64,000 nucleotides of DNA from Terramyces sp. JEL0728. Taxonomy: Eukaryota > Chytridiomycota > Chytridiomycetes > Rhizophydiales > Terramycetaceae. Of the stretch, positions 34,668 to 44,862 are shown in pieces. The notes under the pieces were generated by a model. It saw only the letters and a list, made by a program, of their open reading frames with translations, did no database searches and was not told the origin of the DNA. The DNA is taken from NCBI GenBank assembly GCA_027603945.1, contig JADIIU010000016.1, forward strand, positions 1 through 64,000, written 5' to 3'. Numbering within the stretch: the first letter of the stretch is position 1; the number at the start of each line of letters is the position of its first letter. The translations under genes were made by a program, and so were the position numbers.

Positions 34668-35255
34668 ATGGAATACGTGACACCACTTCAGTCCAAGTCC
34701 AATGTCCACATCATGGATTCGTCGTTTGATCCTCCGCACATTTCCCACTTGTCAATGATCAAAGGAACGAATGGATTGCTGCTGCTTTCTACCAACAACA
34801 TGGACAAGAACCAAAACAACACCAAAGATAGAATTATGCTTGTGAAATCGCTTGGACTCCCATTTGCGATTACAGATCAAGGAAGGTTTATAGATAAGGC
34901 GAAATTAGTGCAGGGGTGCTGGGTAATGGGGTACGATACACTCACAAGGTTTTTTAACAAGAAATATTATACGGATTTCGAGAGCGATATGGATAAATTC
35001 TTTGTTGCGAATACGATAAAGTGTTTCGATAGGGGGAATACCGCGGTGCCAATGTGGGAACGCCAGGAGCTTCAGCATGTATTGAAATATAAAGCTTCTG
35101 TAAAAGTTGAAGGATGTTTGAGTGAGGAAGTCTCTATTTCCAGCACTGAGGTTAGAGCGATGATCAAGGACAAGGATAAACGATGGAAACGATACGTTCC
35201 GGACAGTGTCCAGCAGTTGATTATCGAAAACAAAATGTATGGATACCGTGATTGA
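34668..35255 (+). CDS. Nicotinamide-nucleotide adenylyltransferase (Pof1-like)
   Basis: 195-aa nucleotidyltransferase for NAD+ synthesis (NMN + ATP to NAD+ + PPi), nearest to yeast Pof1-type NMNATs. The HxxH nucleotide-binding motif is seen in SSFDPPHISHL, and the C-terminal SSTEVR motif in VSISSTEVRAMI. The strand before the active site (NVHIMD) requires the start at or near ATG 34668. Single exon. Divergently paired with the FAXC-like gene; the shared promoter would have to lie within both coding regions. Confidence 0.85.
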   Translation: MEYVTPLQSKSNVHIMDSSFDPPHISHLSMIKGTNGLLLLSTNNMDKNQNNTKDRIMLVKSLGLPFAITDQGRFIDKAKLVQGCWVMGYDTLTRFFNKKYYTDFESDMDKFFVANTIKCFDRGNTAVPMWERQELQHVLKYKASVKVEGCLSEEVSISSTEVRAMIKDKDKRWKRYVPDSVQQLIIENKMYGYRD

Positions 35256-35317
35256 TCGTACACTGCTGCTTTGGCGGTGACACCTGGAAAATAAAGTATT
35301 GCTCGTGTTTATTATAC

Positions 35318-36409
35318 TTAAAGCTTCTTCTTTGGACGGACATCGTCATCAGAAACTGGATGTAAAAAGATTTGAGCTCCCTAATGTTAGAAATTGTTAC
35401 AGGCTTGTGATGATCATGTCCTTTGTGCCAATCGTAACCAACTGAGTAAGCCAAGATTTGTGCAGATCTGTTGAAAGCCAAATTGGTGACTGGAGCCGGC
35501 ATGGTTTGTAGTATCTTGATTGACCTTCTTTCAAATATATCCCAGAATCTAAGGCCGCCGTCTCCACCGCTGGTTCCTAGAGTTCCATATGTCGGATGGA
35601 AAAGTACTTCATTAACTGGGAATACGTTTTTGTCAATACGGTGACATTTGAATGAGAATTTACGACTAGTGTAAAATGAAATTACGATTGATCTTTTTCT
35701 TCCACGTATTCAATTGATACTCTTCCTTCGATGCCTCCAATTGCGTATCCACTTGAATCAATGAGACAAGATATAGTTCTAGTTTGCCATTTCAACGGTG
35801 ACTGTATGGTTTTGAATGGTGTGGAAGGATTATTGAGATTGAAAATAACAATGTGTCTCTCTGCTGTTCCAACAACCATCAATGCTCCTTTAACGTCCAT
35901 CGTATATGCACGCTCCGGCAGTTGCAATGTGTGTACTGGGTTAGGAGTTCGCAGATCCCAGTACTTCAATGTCTTATCCCAAGATGCTGTAACCAGGATA
36001 TTGTTCATATTGGAAAGACCATCAATATATTTACATGACTTTATAGGTGCATCATGTCCTGCAACTTGCTGCGTTTGTTGAGACTGAATATCAAACATCT
36101 TTGCCGTCTTATCACAACCTGCAGAGAATATTTTGGTTCCGTCTGTACTCCAGCAAACGCTTAGTGGTGGGGCATCGTGTTGAATTGAAGCTTTTCCCAT
36201 TGAACTTCCGTTCGGTGATATTTCGTACACCCTTGTCTGATGTTAATTCAATGTACTTGGTTGTCCCAACTTGCAGCCGCTAACAAATCAGCTTGAGGTG
36301 AGAATGCGAGAGAGGAAACGGTATCTGTAGGTGGTTGCGATATCTATTTTTAATAATTCTGTACCTCAAAATCCTTGGCTGTTGACTGTTGCTGTACGGA
36401 AAATGCCAT
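35318..36409 (-). CDS. RAE1: mRNA export factor Rae1/Gle2 (WD40)
   Basis: Seven-bladed WD40 protein that binds the Nup98 GLEBS motif, works in mRNA export and at the mitotic spindle. 336 aa, slightly shorter than yeast Gle2 (365). Characteristic segments: ADLLAAASWDNQTRVYEI, VTASWDKTLKYWDLR, the Rae1 signature SPLKWQTRTISC with GGIEGRVSIEYVEEK, and the C-terminal GYDWHKGHDHHKPGAQIFL. Introns 36344..36364, 36237..36256, 35666..35685, 35381..35400; the last gives the standard C-terminal strand and a KKKL end. Confidence 0.95.
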
Positions 36410-36446
36410 TTGTTAGATTAATATTTTTTGTTTTCAAACTTCAATC

Positions 36447-36581
36447 TCAGTCCTTGTGCGATTCAGAGATAAATTGACCATGGCAATGAGAACCCAGAGA
36501 TAAAGACATTGTGTAGTAGTCCTCGAGGCGGATCTTTCCAAACATCCGCAGAATTGCAATTTCTTTCTCACCATGTCTCAT
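36447..36581 (-). CDS. Possible small ORF upstream of Rae1
   Basis: 44 codons from an ATG at 36581 to a TGA 37 bp before the Rae1 ATG (core EKEIAILRMFGKIRLEDYY). Charged and hydrophobic residues alternate as in a real helix. It could be the last exon of a gene that begins near 36921, but I could not find a frame-consistent junction of the usual intron size. Function unknown. Confidence 0.3.
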   Translation of the reverse strand: MRHGEKEIAILRMFGKIRLEDYYTMSLSLGSHCHGQFISESHKD

Positions 36582-36648
36582 GTATGACGTTATTGCTACC
36601 AAGAACTGCAGGTTGCCAATTAAAATCTATTGTACATTTATTATGAGG

Positions 36649-36921
36649 TCAATCAGACGCAGAGGTCAGTTCTAAATCGGAAATAGAGGTCGGCACTATA
36701 CCAGAATACTTGAAACCAGAGGAATCAGCAACTACAATTACATTCAATCTTACCGGTGCCAGCACAAAGAATGCCTGGTAGCTTGTCAATAGCATTCCCA
36801 TCTCTTCATAATCCACATCCTCCTCTGGAACTAGGAAGGCTCTTTTTATGCTAGTGTGGTTCCTGAATTTGCATATCGTTTGCTTTGATGATTGAGAACA
36901 GGCCCAACAAACTTGCTCCAT
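36649..36921 (-). CDS. Small hypothetical protein
   Basis: 90-codon ORF from ATG 36921 with an N-terminal Cys pair (CWACSQSSKQTIC) and an acidic EEDVDYEEMG patch. A 22-nt candidate intron at 36732..36753 begins GTAAG and ends TGTAG like others here. If it is spliced, the protein is 67 aa, ends at 36696 and gains a hydrophobic tail (FFVLAPLLIPLVSSILV). I cannot decide between the two forms; no family recognised. Confidence 0.4.
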   Translation of the reverse strand: MEQVCWACSQSSKQTICKFRNHTSIKRAFLVPEEDVDYEEMGMLLTSYQAFFVLAPVRLNVIVVADSSGFKYSGIVPTSISDLELTSASD

Positions 36922-37142
36922 TTTTTTCTTAATTAAAATTTAAATGGAGTCAGCTGTCTGATGATTCTGCAATGTCGCACAAATAGCACTGACTATTGCA
37001 AAAGGAATTTGTAAAGAAATCCCGCAGGATAGAGTCGAATCAGTCTCCCATTTGATTTCCATGCACCGGTGGATTGCTACATGGATTCCACTGAGTGTGT
37101 TTGAAACCAGTTTCATTTACACAAAAAGTTTCTTTAGAAAAA

Positions 37143-38039
37143 ATGAAGGCTCGATTTCTTGTAAACAGGATTGTGCTGGTGCTGGCTCTAATACTGGCTT
37201 ACATAGTAGTATTTGGCCGTCGCAGTAAACCAGTCGGGGAATTATCACCGGAAGAGCAAGTGAAACAATACACACTGGTGAACGAACGATATATCGGGCC
37301 AGACGCAAATATAATTACACCCAGCAATGTAGCAGTAGTAACTTATTATGCACCGCAAAGCAACAAGGAACACAAAATTCACTTTGAAGATGAACTGTAC
37401 AAAAACGTTTCGTATTATAGCATGGAGAATATCGCAGACTATTGCAGCTTCCATGGATTCGCTTTTTTCTTTAGAAACAACTATATGGTGGATACCGAGA
37501 CGAAGGCGGCATATTGGGGAAAGATGGATGTGGTGGAGCATTATTTGAAAAAGGGTTTCGAGTGGGTGATCTGGACTGATATTGATGTGCTATTTTTCAG
37601 TAAGAAATCACTGTTGGATCACTGGTTGTCATTTGCCAGTCCAAGGCAGCATATGGCCTTTGTAACTGAATGCAACGACCATAAAGGTGAGATCGGGACG
37701 ATCAGGAGCGGTTTCTTTGCAGTACGGAATACAAAGGAAGGCTTATCATTTCTCAAGGCTTGGAAAGACACGTTTGTGGGATACAAAGGCTACCACAACC
37801 CAGAACAATCTGCATTAGAAGGGATGGTTCTTACGGAGCCTTGGAAGTCCTATGCGATGATCGCACCTCACAACAAGATCCATACATATCCATATTGTCT
37901 TAGCTACGACATTGATCCTATCAGTGTGCATTTTTCAGGGGGCACAAAGTGGAGCATGCGAGAGCACGCAGATAAATTCTATGAGGGAGAAGATAAAGTT
38001 CGAGATTTTCAAATTAATTTTCCCAGCCTGGACGAATAA
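37143..38039 (+). CDS. GT34-type glycosyltransferase 1 (Gma12/Mnn10-like)
   Basis: 298-aa type II Golgi membrane enzyme. A short cytoplasmic tail and signal anchor (RIVLVLALILAYIVVF) lead to a luminal catalytic domain. The pattern fits family GT34: AAYWGKMDVVEHYL, DxD-type metal site in WVIWTDIDVLFF, RSGFFAVRNTKEG where GT34 has its acceptor loop, and the NPEQSALEGMV element. Probably adds alpha-linked galactose or mannose to N-glycans; specificity unknown. Single exon, stop in AATAAA, next to a tandem paralogue. Confidence 0.78.
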   Translation: MKARFLVNRIVLVLALILAYIVVFGRRSKPVGELSPEEQVKQYTLVNERYIGPDANIITPSNVAVVTYYAPQSNKEHKIHFEDELYKNVSYYSMENIADYCSFHGFAFFFRNNYMVDTETKAAYWGKMDVVEHYLKKGFEWVIWTDIDVLFFSKKSLLDHWLSFASPRQHMAFVTECNDHKGEIGTIRSGFFAVRNTKEGLSFLKAWKDTFVGYKGYHNPEQSALEGMVLTEPWKSYAMIAPHNKIHTYPYCLSYDIDPISVHFSGGTKWSMREHADKFYEGEDKVRDFQINFPSLDE

Positions 38040-38141
38040 ATTTCTCTTGAAACTCTCTTATTTTTGTAACCCAAGTGGCTGAAACCCTTGCTTCACTATT
38101 GCCTCTTTGGTTTAAAAAGGTGCCTTTCCCAAACACACTTG

Positions 38142-39095
38142 ATGAAATCTGTATTTATTATTAGAGGTGTAGTTATTGCCATTGTGCTTTTAACTGTACT
38201 GTACTTGCTGCCGTCCACACTCAGCTCCAAGCCAGTTGAAGTGGAGAAAGTAAAGGAGGAAATAAAAGCAGAAAAGCAAGCAGAGACAAAGGTAGAAACT
38301 CTGCCAGAGCTAATTGAAACAATCCCAGTACAAAAAGAAATGGCCCCAGTAGAAAAACCAATCACTCCGAGCCAAGTTGCATTTGTAACATATTATGCAC
38401 CACAAGACAACAAGGACCATAGAACCCACTTTGACGATGGAACATACAAGGACCTCTCCCAATATTCAATGACTAATATCGCCGATTATTGTAGTTATCA
38501 TGGGTTTGCGTTTTTCTTTAGAAATAATTACATGGTTGATACTGTAAACAAGGCTGCGTACTGGGGCAAAATGGATGTCGCAAAACACTACCTGGATGCT
38601 GGATACGAATGGGTGATTTGGACCGATATCGATGTCATGTTCTTGAGCAAGGATTCATTGTTGGATAAATGGCTGTCAAAAGCAAACGCAACTCATCATA
38701 TGGCGTTTGTAACGGAATGCATTGGCACAGAAAGAAGTTATGGAACTGTTAGAAGTGGATTTTTTGCGATTAGAAATACAAACCAAGGAAGAGGATTTTT
38801 GGATGCATGGAAGGATACCTTTGCCGAATTCAAGGATGAATGGAATCCTGAACAGCAAGCACTTGAAGAACTTGTACAAAAAGAACCTTGGAAATCTGCA
38901 GCTTACATTGCTCCTCAAGATGGTATCCATACTTACCTCAAGTGTCTGCATTACGACTCTAATCCAATCAGTGTGCACTTTCCCGGTTATGACAAGGGAT
39001 CAATGAAATCATACCATGAGAAAGTAAAGAATTTGTTTAGCACCACCAAAGACTTTGATATATCTTTCCCATTTGGTAATAAAACTGTGTCGTAG
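38142..39095 (+). CDS. GT34-type glycosyltransferase 2 (tandem paralogue)
   Basis: 317-aa paralogue of the gene 100 bp upstream, single exon. Anchor VVIAIVLLTVLYLLP, then a stem rich in Glu/Lys/Val (VEKVKEEIKAEKQAETK), longer than in copy 1. The catalytic domain has WVIWTDIDVMFL, KAAYWGKMDVAKHYL, RSGFFAIRNTNQG and NPEQQALEELV. The catalytic halves are strongly alike while the stems differ, so this is a tandem duplication with a stem change. Start is the ATG just before the anchor. Confidence 0.78.
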   Translation: MKSVFIIRGVVIAIVLLTVLYLLPSTLSSKPVEVEKVKEEIKAEKQAETKVETLPELIETIPVQKEMAPVEKPITPSQVAFVTYYAPQDNKDHRTHFDDGTYKDLSQYSMTNIADYCSYHGFAFFFRNNYMVDTVNKAAYWGKMDVAKHYLDAGYEWVIWTDIDVMFLSKDSLLDKWLSKANATHHMAFVTECIGTERSYGTVRSGFFAIRNTNQGRGFLDAWKDTFAEFKDEWNPEQQALEELVQKEPWKSAAYIAPQDGIHTYLKCLHYDSNPISVHFPGYDKGSMKSYHEKVKNLFSTTKDFDISFPFGNKTVS

Positions 39096-39151
39096 ATTAA
39101 AGATTTGTTTTTCAATTGCTGTTCTCCAGCACTTTGAATCTTTCCTCAAAA

Positions 39152-40144
39152 ATGAAATACAAATATGCTAAAAAGAAAAAGGAAGTTTGCGAGCTGATAG
39201 CAAGATTGGAAGAGAATACAATTGAAAATCTGATTGCGGAGAATCCTACACCAGTCCTGATTGCTCTGAATGCATCCTACGACTCTTTGATTACTGGACA
39301 GCAACTTCAGTCTGTATTTGACAAATATCAGGGATACCAAAAGATTGAAATGTTTGTAGGATCAAAGCCGTACTCTTACATATTCTTTGATTCAGCTGAC
39401 GCTGCTGCAAAAGCATTCGTGGCACTGGACTGCAAGGAATCAACCGAATTAAGGAAAACACTGTTACTAGCGTATGCAAATTGCCTGCCTGGGTTTCCAG
39501 AACGGCCACTGCAGTTAAAATCAGAAACTGAACAGCTGTCGGGGCTGTATTATCTGCCAAATTTTGTTTCTAGGGAGGAAGAAGAAATACTCACTCGCAA
39601 TGTCAAGGAGCAGGGCGAATTGGGTAGATGGGAAGCACTGCATCAACGCAGTGTGCAGCATTATGGATACCGGTTTGATTACCCCACCAATGATGTGGAT
39701 AGACGAGCTATTGATGTGAAGAACACAGAAGTTGAACTGCCCGAGTGGACGCTGAATATACTTGCCCGCTACATGCAAGCATTCCCCCATCTTCCAAAAC
39801 CTAATCAATTAACAATGAATCACTATATACCTGGAGGTGGAATCCCATATCATACAGACCGGCATTCTTCATTCATTTCGCCAATACTAATTTATTCAAT
39901 GGCTGCAGATATAGTGATGGATTTCAAATCTCTAGATGATAAAGTTACTTCAGTGGTTTTGGAACGGGGATCTTTGGTGGTTATGGATGGGAAGGCGAGA
40001 TACGAGTATCAGCACGCAATCAAACCGCGGAATGTTGACATTATTGATGGATTGGTACAGGAAAGAAGAGAAAGATGGTCGTTGACGTTTAGAAATATTA
40101 GAGATGGCGAACCATGCAGCTGCGGTTCGAAAATATGTGACTAA
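39152..40144 (+). CDS. AlkB-family dioxygenase, ALKBH8-like
   Basis: 330-aa Fe(II)/2-oxoglutarate dioxygenase. N-terminal RRM-like domain (about 35-115: PVLIALNASYDSL … YSYIFFDSADAAAKAF), then an AlkB domain. Iron ligands are seen in HTDRHSSF (HxD) and YQHAIKP, and the 2-oxoglutarate arginine in RERWSLTFR. A Cys cluster at the end (EPCSCGSKICD) matches the ALKBH8 zinc site. In animals ALKBH8 modifies wobble uridine in tRNA and carries a methyltransferase domain; that domain is absent here and may be a separate gene. Single exon. Confidence 0.87.
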   Translation: MKYKYAKKKKEVCELIARLEENTIENLIAENPTPVLIALNASYDSLITGQQLQSVFDKYQGYQKIEMFVGSKPYSYIFFDSADAAAKAFVALDCKESTELRKTLLLAYANCLPGFPERPLQLKSETEQLSGLYYLPNFVSREEEEILTRNVKEQGELGRWEALHQRSVQHYGYRFDYPTNDVDRRAIDVKNTEVELPEWTLNILARYMQAFPHLPKPNQLTMNHYIPGGGIPYHTDRHSSFISPILIYSMAADIVMDFKSLDDKVTSVVLERGSLVVMDGKARYEYQHAIKPRNVDIIDGLVQERRERWSLTFRNIRDGEPCSCGSKICD

Positions 40145-40228
40145 TAAACCGCTAATTATATTTCGCTAGTCTCCCAGACTGATCTATGGATACCTGCAGT
40201 TGTCAACAAAAATTTTCAACATTTGTCA

Positions 40229-41696
40229 ATGTCGAATCTGCAACTTGCAATTTCGCAGATTAGTGCATCAGCAGTAAGTGTATCGGCAGGAACAGCATAC
40301 GTATTCTCACTCTACGGCCCGCAACTAGCTGAAAAGCTACAATTGGGACAAAGCGAAGTTGCATTCATTGCCAGCTGTTCAAACTTAGGAAACTACTTTT
40401 CAGGACCGATTGCAGGGTAGATTCAGCTAATATAGATACCTAGTATCTGCGTATCCTCAATATACATGGGCATTTTTTCTTTTTGGTGGATCAGCGATTT
40501 TCTTGGGATATAATTTAACTGCACTCACACTTGATGGATTATTACCACGGCCACATTTTTTAGTTATTGCATTATACTTTTTGATATTGGGAATTGGAAG
40601 GTAATCGCCATTAATGAAGTTGTGCTTGTTATCAAACTTCACTTGTAACTAACTATGCTAATTGGCCGGCACATTATAGATCGATAGCAATTGGGATGAC
40701 AGTATCCTTTTTTGGGCTGTCGGCATTTATATTTGCTTTTATCGGATCTAATTTCTTTGCATTCAACAAAATACTGCTGGTCTCGGATTTTCTTACCTTC
40801 CTTGGGACGCTGTGCATGATTATCAATCTGTTTGCAATGGTGCTTTTGAAGCCATTGCCTGTTGAAGCCTCGGAGGAAGAAATACAGCCGTTGCTTAATG
40901 ATGGCGATTTGGAAACAGAGTACACTACCGAAGAATACGAGCAGTATGCTAGTCCAGTTATTGAAGATGAACTAGACATTGAAGTCGAACCTTCAATTGG
41001 AATTGAATTGGAAGAGATTTCTTGCTTTAGATCAATGAATGCGTATTTTTTGGCACTCAATATGTTGTTTGTCGTAGGAGTAGGATTGATGTACACTAAT
41101 AATGTTGGAGCCATAGGTATTTGGGGTTAATTTAGTGATCTCGCTGCTCCCAGACGGAATGACGTCAAAAGATCCGGCAACACAAGCATTACAAAAATCC
41201 CATGTTTCAATTTTGTCACTTACTTCTTTCAGTGCGCGAATAGCAACTGGATTCTTGGCAGATATTTGCGCAAGATTTAGAATCCAAAGAACAGTTTGGG
41301 CTATCTTTGCGTCTGCTTTTATGACAGTAGGATGTCTACTTGCTTTATATATCTCCAATGTCGATGAACTATACGTTGTTACCGTGTTGATTGCAATTGC
41401 TTATGGCTCTACCTGGACTGTTATACCTATTCTAGTTGGAGAATACTTTGGACAAAAGAATTTCTCTAAAAACTGGTAATACACGCTAAACTAGGGGTTG
41501 GATGACTTTTCTTGCTGGCATGAGCGGGACTTTCTTTTCATTTGTATTTGGAAAACTGTATGATGCTTCCGGCCAGATAATCTGTAAAGGGAAACATTGC
41601 TACTACGATACATTTGTGATTTGTAGTATAGCTTGTGGCATTAATATTATTGTGAATTTCGCATTGCTGATGAAGCGCAAAAAGGATATTGCTTAA
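40229..41696 (+). CDS. MFS transporter (nodulin-like/Mch1-type)
   Basis: 463-aa major facilitator with about 12 membrane helices and an acidic central loop (VEASEEEIQPLLNDGDLE). Closest in pattern to fungal Mch1/nodulin-like MFS proteins (GTAYVFSLYGPQLAEKL, TNYANWPAHYRSIAIGM, ARIATGFLADICARF). Substrate unknown. Introns 40417..40435, 40601..40619, 41117..41135, 41476..41494, all 19 nt; each restores a helix, for example NNVGAIVISLLPDG. Confidence 0.85.
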
Positions 41697-41822
41697 TATA
41701 CACGGTTATTAGAATTCATTTGTTACTGGTTTTACTTTTATCATTTTGAGAAAAGATTACGGCCGTAACTATTAAAAAAAGATTTCTACTCAATATCGAT
41801 ACTATTCAGGATTAAATCTGCT
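41697..41822. other. Spacer downstream of MFS gene
   Basis: AT-rich spacer between the MFS stop and the tRNA terminator. No gene seen. Confidence 0.5.
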
Positions 41823-41830
41823 AAAAAAAA
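41823..41830 (-). terminator. RNA polymerase III oligo-T terminator
   Basis: Eight A on the plus strand, read as T8 just 3' of the tRNA-Glu on the minus strand, 3 bp after the discriminator base. Standard Pol III stop. Confidence 0.85.
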
Positions 41831-41833
41831 TGG

Positions 41834-41905
41834 CTCCGAATCCGGGGTTCGAACCCGGGTCACCAGAGTGAGAGTCTGGTATCATAACCTCTAGACTAAT
41901 TCGGA
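41834..41905 (-). tRNA. tRNA-Glu (anticodon CTC)
   Basis: 72-nt cloverleaf on the minus strand. Acceptor TCCGAAT pairs with ATTCGGA, the anticodon stem CCAGA pairs with TCTGG around loop CTCTCAC (anticodon CTC, codon GAG), and the T arm CCGGG-TTCGAAC-CCCGG contains box B. No intron and no encoded CCA in the mature 3' end (the following CCA runs straight into T8). The only tRNA I see in the window. Confidence 0.95.
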
Positions 41906-42207
41906 CACGATAACCAAAAACCGGTCTGATCTTTGACCATGCAAAAATAAGGTTATTTAAGGTTTTCCGAATCAGTACGATGCATTCGTCTTCCTGCTTG
42001 CAAGCAAAGTCATTCCCAGGTAAGCCCTTGTCACCTGCGAGATTATCTCCGTATTTGGCAATTTGAATTGATTGATTTTTGGAAATGCAAAAATTTATGT
42101 GCAGGATTGATTTATTATAAGCGACCAATTGGGTTGCATTAATCAGTGGCGGGAGGCGGTGATGCCAGATTGTTCCTAGTAAGCAACAAGGAGAATTGCA
42201 AATCTCA

Positions 42208-44843
42208 TTAAAATTTAGTAGTGCGTTTATTGCGCTGTGCATAAACGCCAGTCTCGAACCAATAATGGTATCCTTCAAACCTAGAAATATCATTTGAACG
42301 AGCACCGATACCGATATATGATTCTGTATTTCCTGCTACATGCACAAATTCTTGATATATCTGCTCGTCTTTTGGCTCTTCAGTTTGCGAGGTGAGTGGC
42401 TTCTTGATGTACTGTGTAAAGAAATCAAAATCCGGGTGGTCTTTAATGTTGTCTGCTTCACTGATATCTGCATCGGTCTGCGTGAGGATATGACGAGGTC
42501 TGAATTGCTTGATATACCTGAATTAACAGTATGTACCTTGAATATTCTTTTTCTTCACCAATGGTTACCGATGGAGCAAGTAGTTTATTTACAAGCGTCG
42601 CAGTATTGAATGGAGTGGACGAAGGAGTCGAAAGTGTTTTGGCTGAGCTAAGCGAATCAGACTTTTTTGGCGTGGTTTTAGTGGAAGGATTCAGCCAGCG
42701 CTTTACTCCGCCAATGTTTAGATTATAAATCACCAGCGATTTAGCCGAAGCAGAATTTGGTTTAGCGGTAAAGCTGGAAGCATTTGATGGTGTTGAAATC
42801 ATACGATACGAAAATAGAGTGTCCAAGGCAGTTAGACTTGATGGGTTGTAATACTCTGCAAAGAAATTGAATTGATTGTCATCAGAGAGCGGGAGTAGCC
42901 TTGGAACCTTTACATTGTTGATATATTCCGGAGTGTACCAATTAATATAGCTTCATTAGCAAAATATACCTTTTAATTGGTGGTAAATTTCTGGGATGTT
43001 CATTGTGCAAGTAGTAGTCAGTAGGCAAATCCCAAAGGTCGCCCGACTCCTTCTGCACTTGAAAGTTACCCAAGAACAGATTCATTGCATCCTGTTTTTC
43101 AGCATCGGCGAACGAATTGGAGTAGTATCGGCGAATACTTTCAATAACATCCCTCGAGTGACTGGTCCAGGCACTGATTTTGCGGTACGTTTCCATTGTA
43201 TTCACGAGATGAGAGCCGCCATATTGAAGAGCTATTGTATCTCCATGATCGTGATACATGGCGTTGAAAATATTAATGGCATCAGAATCAAAAGGAACAG
43301 TTGGCTCAGGTATAATGCCTAAAGCATACAGCTACATTAAATAGTAATACCTGCTGGCCCAAAGCGCATTTACCAACAACAAATTGGGCTGCATTCGTTC
43401 TATCAAGACAGTCGATGCAATTTGTTCTCAGAATTCCACGTTGAAATCGTAGTCTTTCATCAGGGTTTACCTCCAACTCTCCTAGTTTACTTGTTAATCG
43501 TATTGTACTTTGATTTCTTTATGGAGTTTGAATATAATTCGATCCCAGTGTGAAAGATATCCGTGGTACTTAGAAATTCCTCAGCCATTTTCTCCAATGT
43601 CCCTATCACATCTTGATCTGCGCTAACTCAAAGATAGGATACCTTTTCGAAGCCCTGATATTAGTTATAAATACCTGGCCATATCCCACGCGATGTACTG
43701 TATTTTCTTATCCAATGGTAGAGACTGATTCAAGTACTCCACCGCTGTCGTAAAGTGCTCCAATAAGATTGATTCTCTCTTGGTCTTTTCTTTCGCCTGC
43801 TGTTAGAAATCGTGAACTTTGACTAAATTCAGAACGATTACTGGACTCCCGTATCTCTTGTGCAAGTCATCAAAGTGCTTGGCGGTGGCAGTATAGAATG
43901 GGTCTATGTAGTCGACTAGATTAATGAAGATTACCTTGGATCGAAGGCTTTGCCGCCATTGACGAATTCTCTTGGCTCCAAAATAGGGGTATGCTACCTC
44001 GATGTTGTAAAAAACTGGTATAGCACGGCTTTGGATTCGTACTATTGTTTGGTGCGTAAAACATGGTTGTTGATTCGTCATTTACAATTTGTTCCGTTTC
44101 TACATCATTTGCGACATAACCCTAATGTCAACTATAGAAATAACCATTCCATTAACACCTCGCTTCAAAAACCTAGCGCCAGCAAAGTGTCTAGACCGTC
44201 TTGCAATCAAAGTAACTAGCACATTGTGGCCATAGACTGAGATTTTGGATTGGTCCACAAATCCATGAATAACCGGAATTTTCCATAATCCCAAACCAAA
44301 GCCTTCTGTCAAGTAACTGTTCCACACAAACACGTCGTTCACTTTACATCCAGTCAAGTTATTCTGCAGACTATTGCTAATATCATAGGTGTAACTAAAG
44401 TAAAAGTTTTTGGAATTGAACACTTGCGAGAATATCGTGCAATATCTTGTCTCTGTTGCTGATTTCGGCTTATCCATAATTGGTATCATTGCGGTATCGT
44501 CTACATGGTATACATAGTGGCCTCCAATTAGCGTAACTGGCGATTTCTTTGTAATCAACAACATATAGTATCCATCTTGAAACTGGACAAACCCGAATAT
44601 TCCGCAGAAATCCAGAGTCTTTTTCAATCCCCCGGAAGATTTATTGCCGTTTGATATCATTGCCAAGAGATCTTGCATTTCCGCCAGCGAATATGTGCTT
44701 TGATCATCCACAAAAGAGACTTCATTCGGAGAGGTTTTATCAATCTTTGCAATGCGATAGGCATCCTTGGTGGTATTCGATCCGATGATGTAATACCTGG
44801 TCTTGGTCTCATAACAAGTGAAATCTTTGAGAATTAGTTTCAT
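42208..44843 (-). CDS. FIG4: Phosphoinositide 5-phosphatase Fig4 (SAC domain)
   Basis: 819-aa SAC-domain phosphatase that acts with Fab1/PIKfyve and Vac14 to control PI(3,5)P2 on vacuole/endolysosome membranes. Catalytic CX5R(T) motif is intact in [16 protein letters not shown] near residue 434. Other Fig4 marks: [51 protein letters not shown]. Nine introns: 44122..44144, 43916..43934, 43800..43817, 43655..43674, 43623..43642, 43490..43508, 43332..43350, 42951..42969, 42518..42536. Introns four and five enclose a 12-nt exon (43643..43654). The C-terminal tail is longer than the SAC core and includes a serine/threonine-rich linker. Confidence 0.94.
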
Positions 44844-44862
44844 TAAAAAAGGTAAAATATTT

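Noticed and set aside
41802..42305. 167-codon minus ORF
   Set aside because: Runs through the tRNA-Glu gene and the FIG4 C-terminus in another frame.
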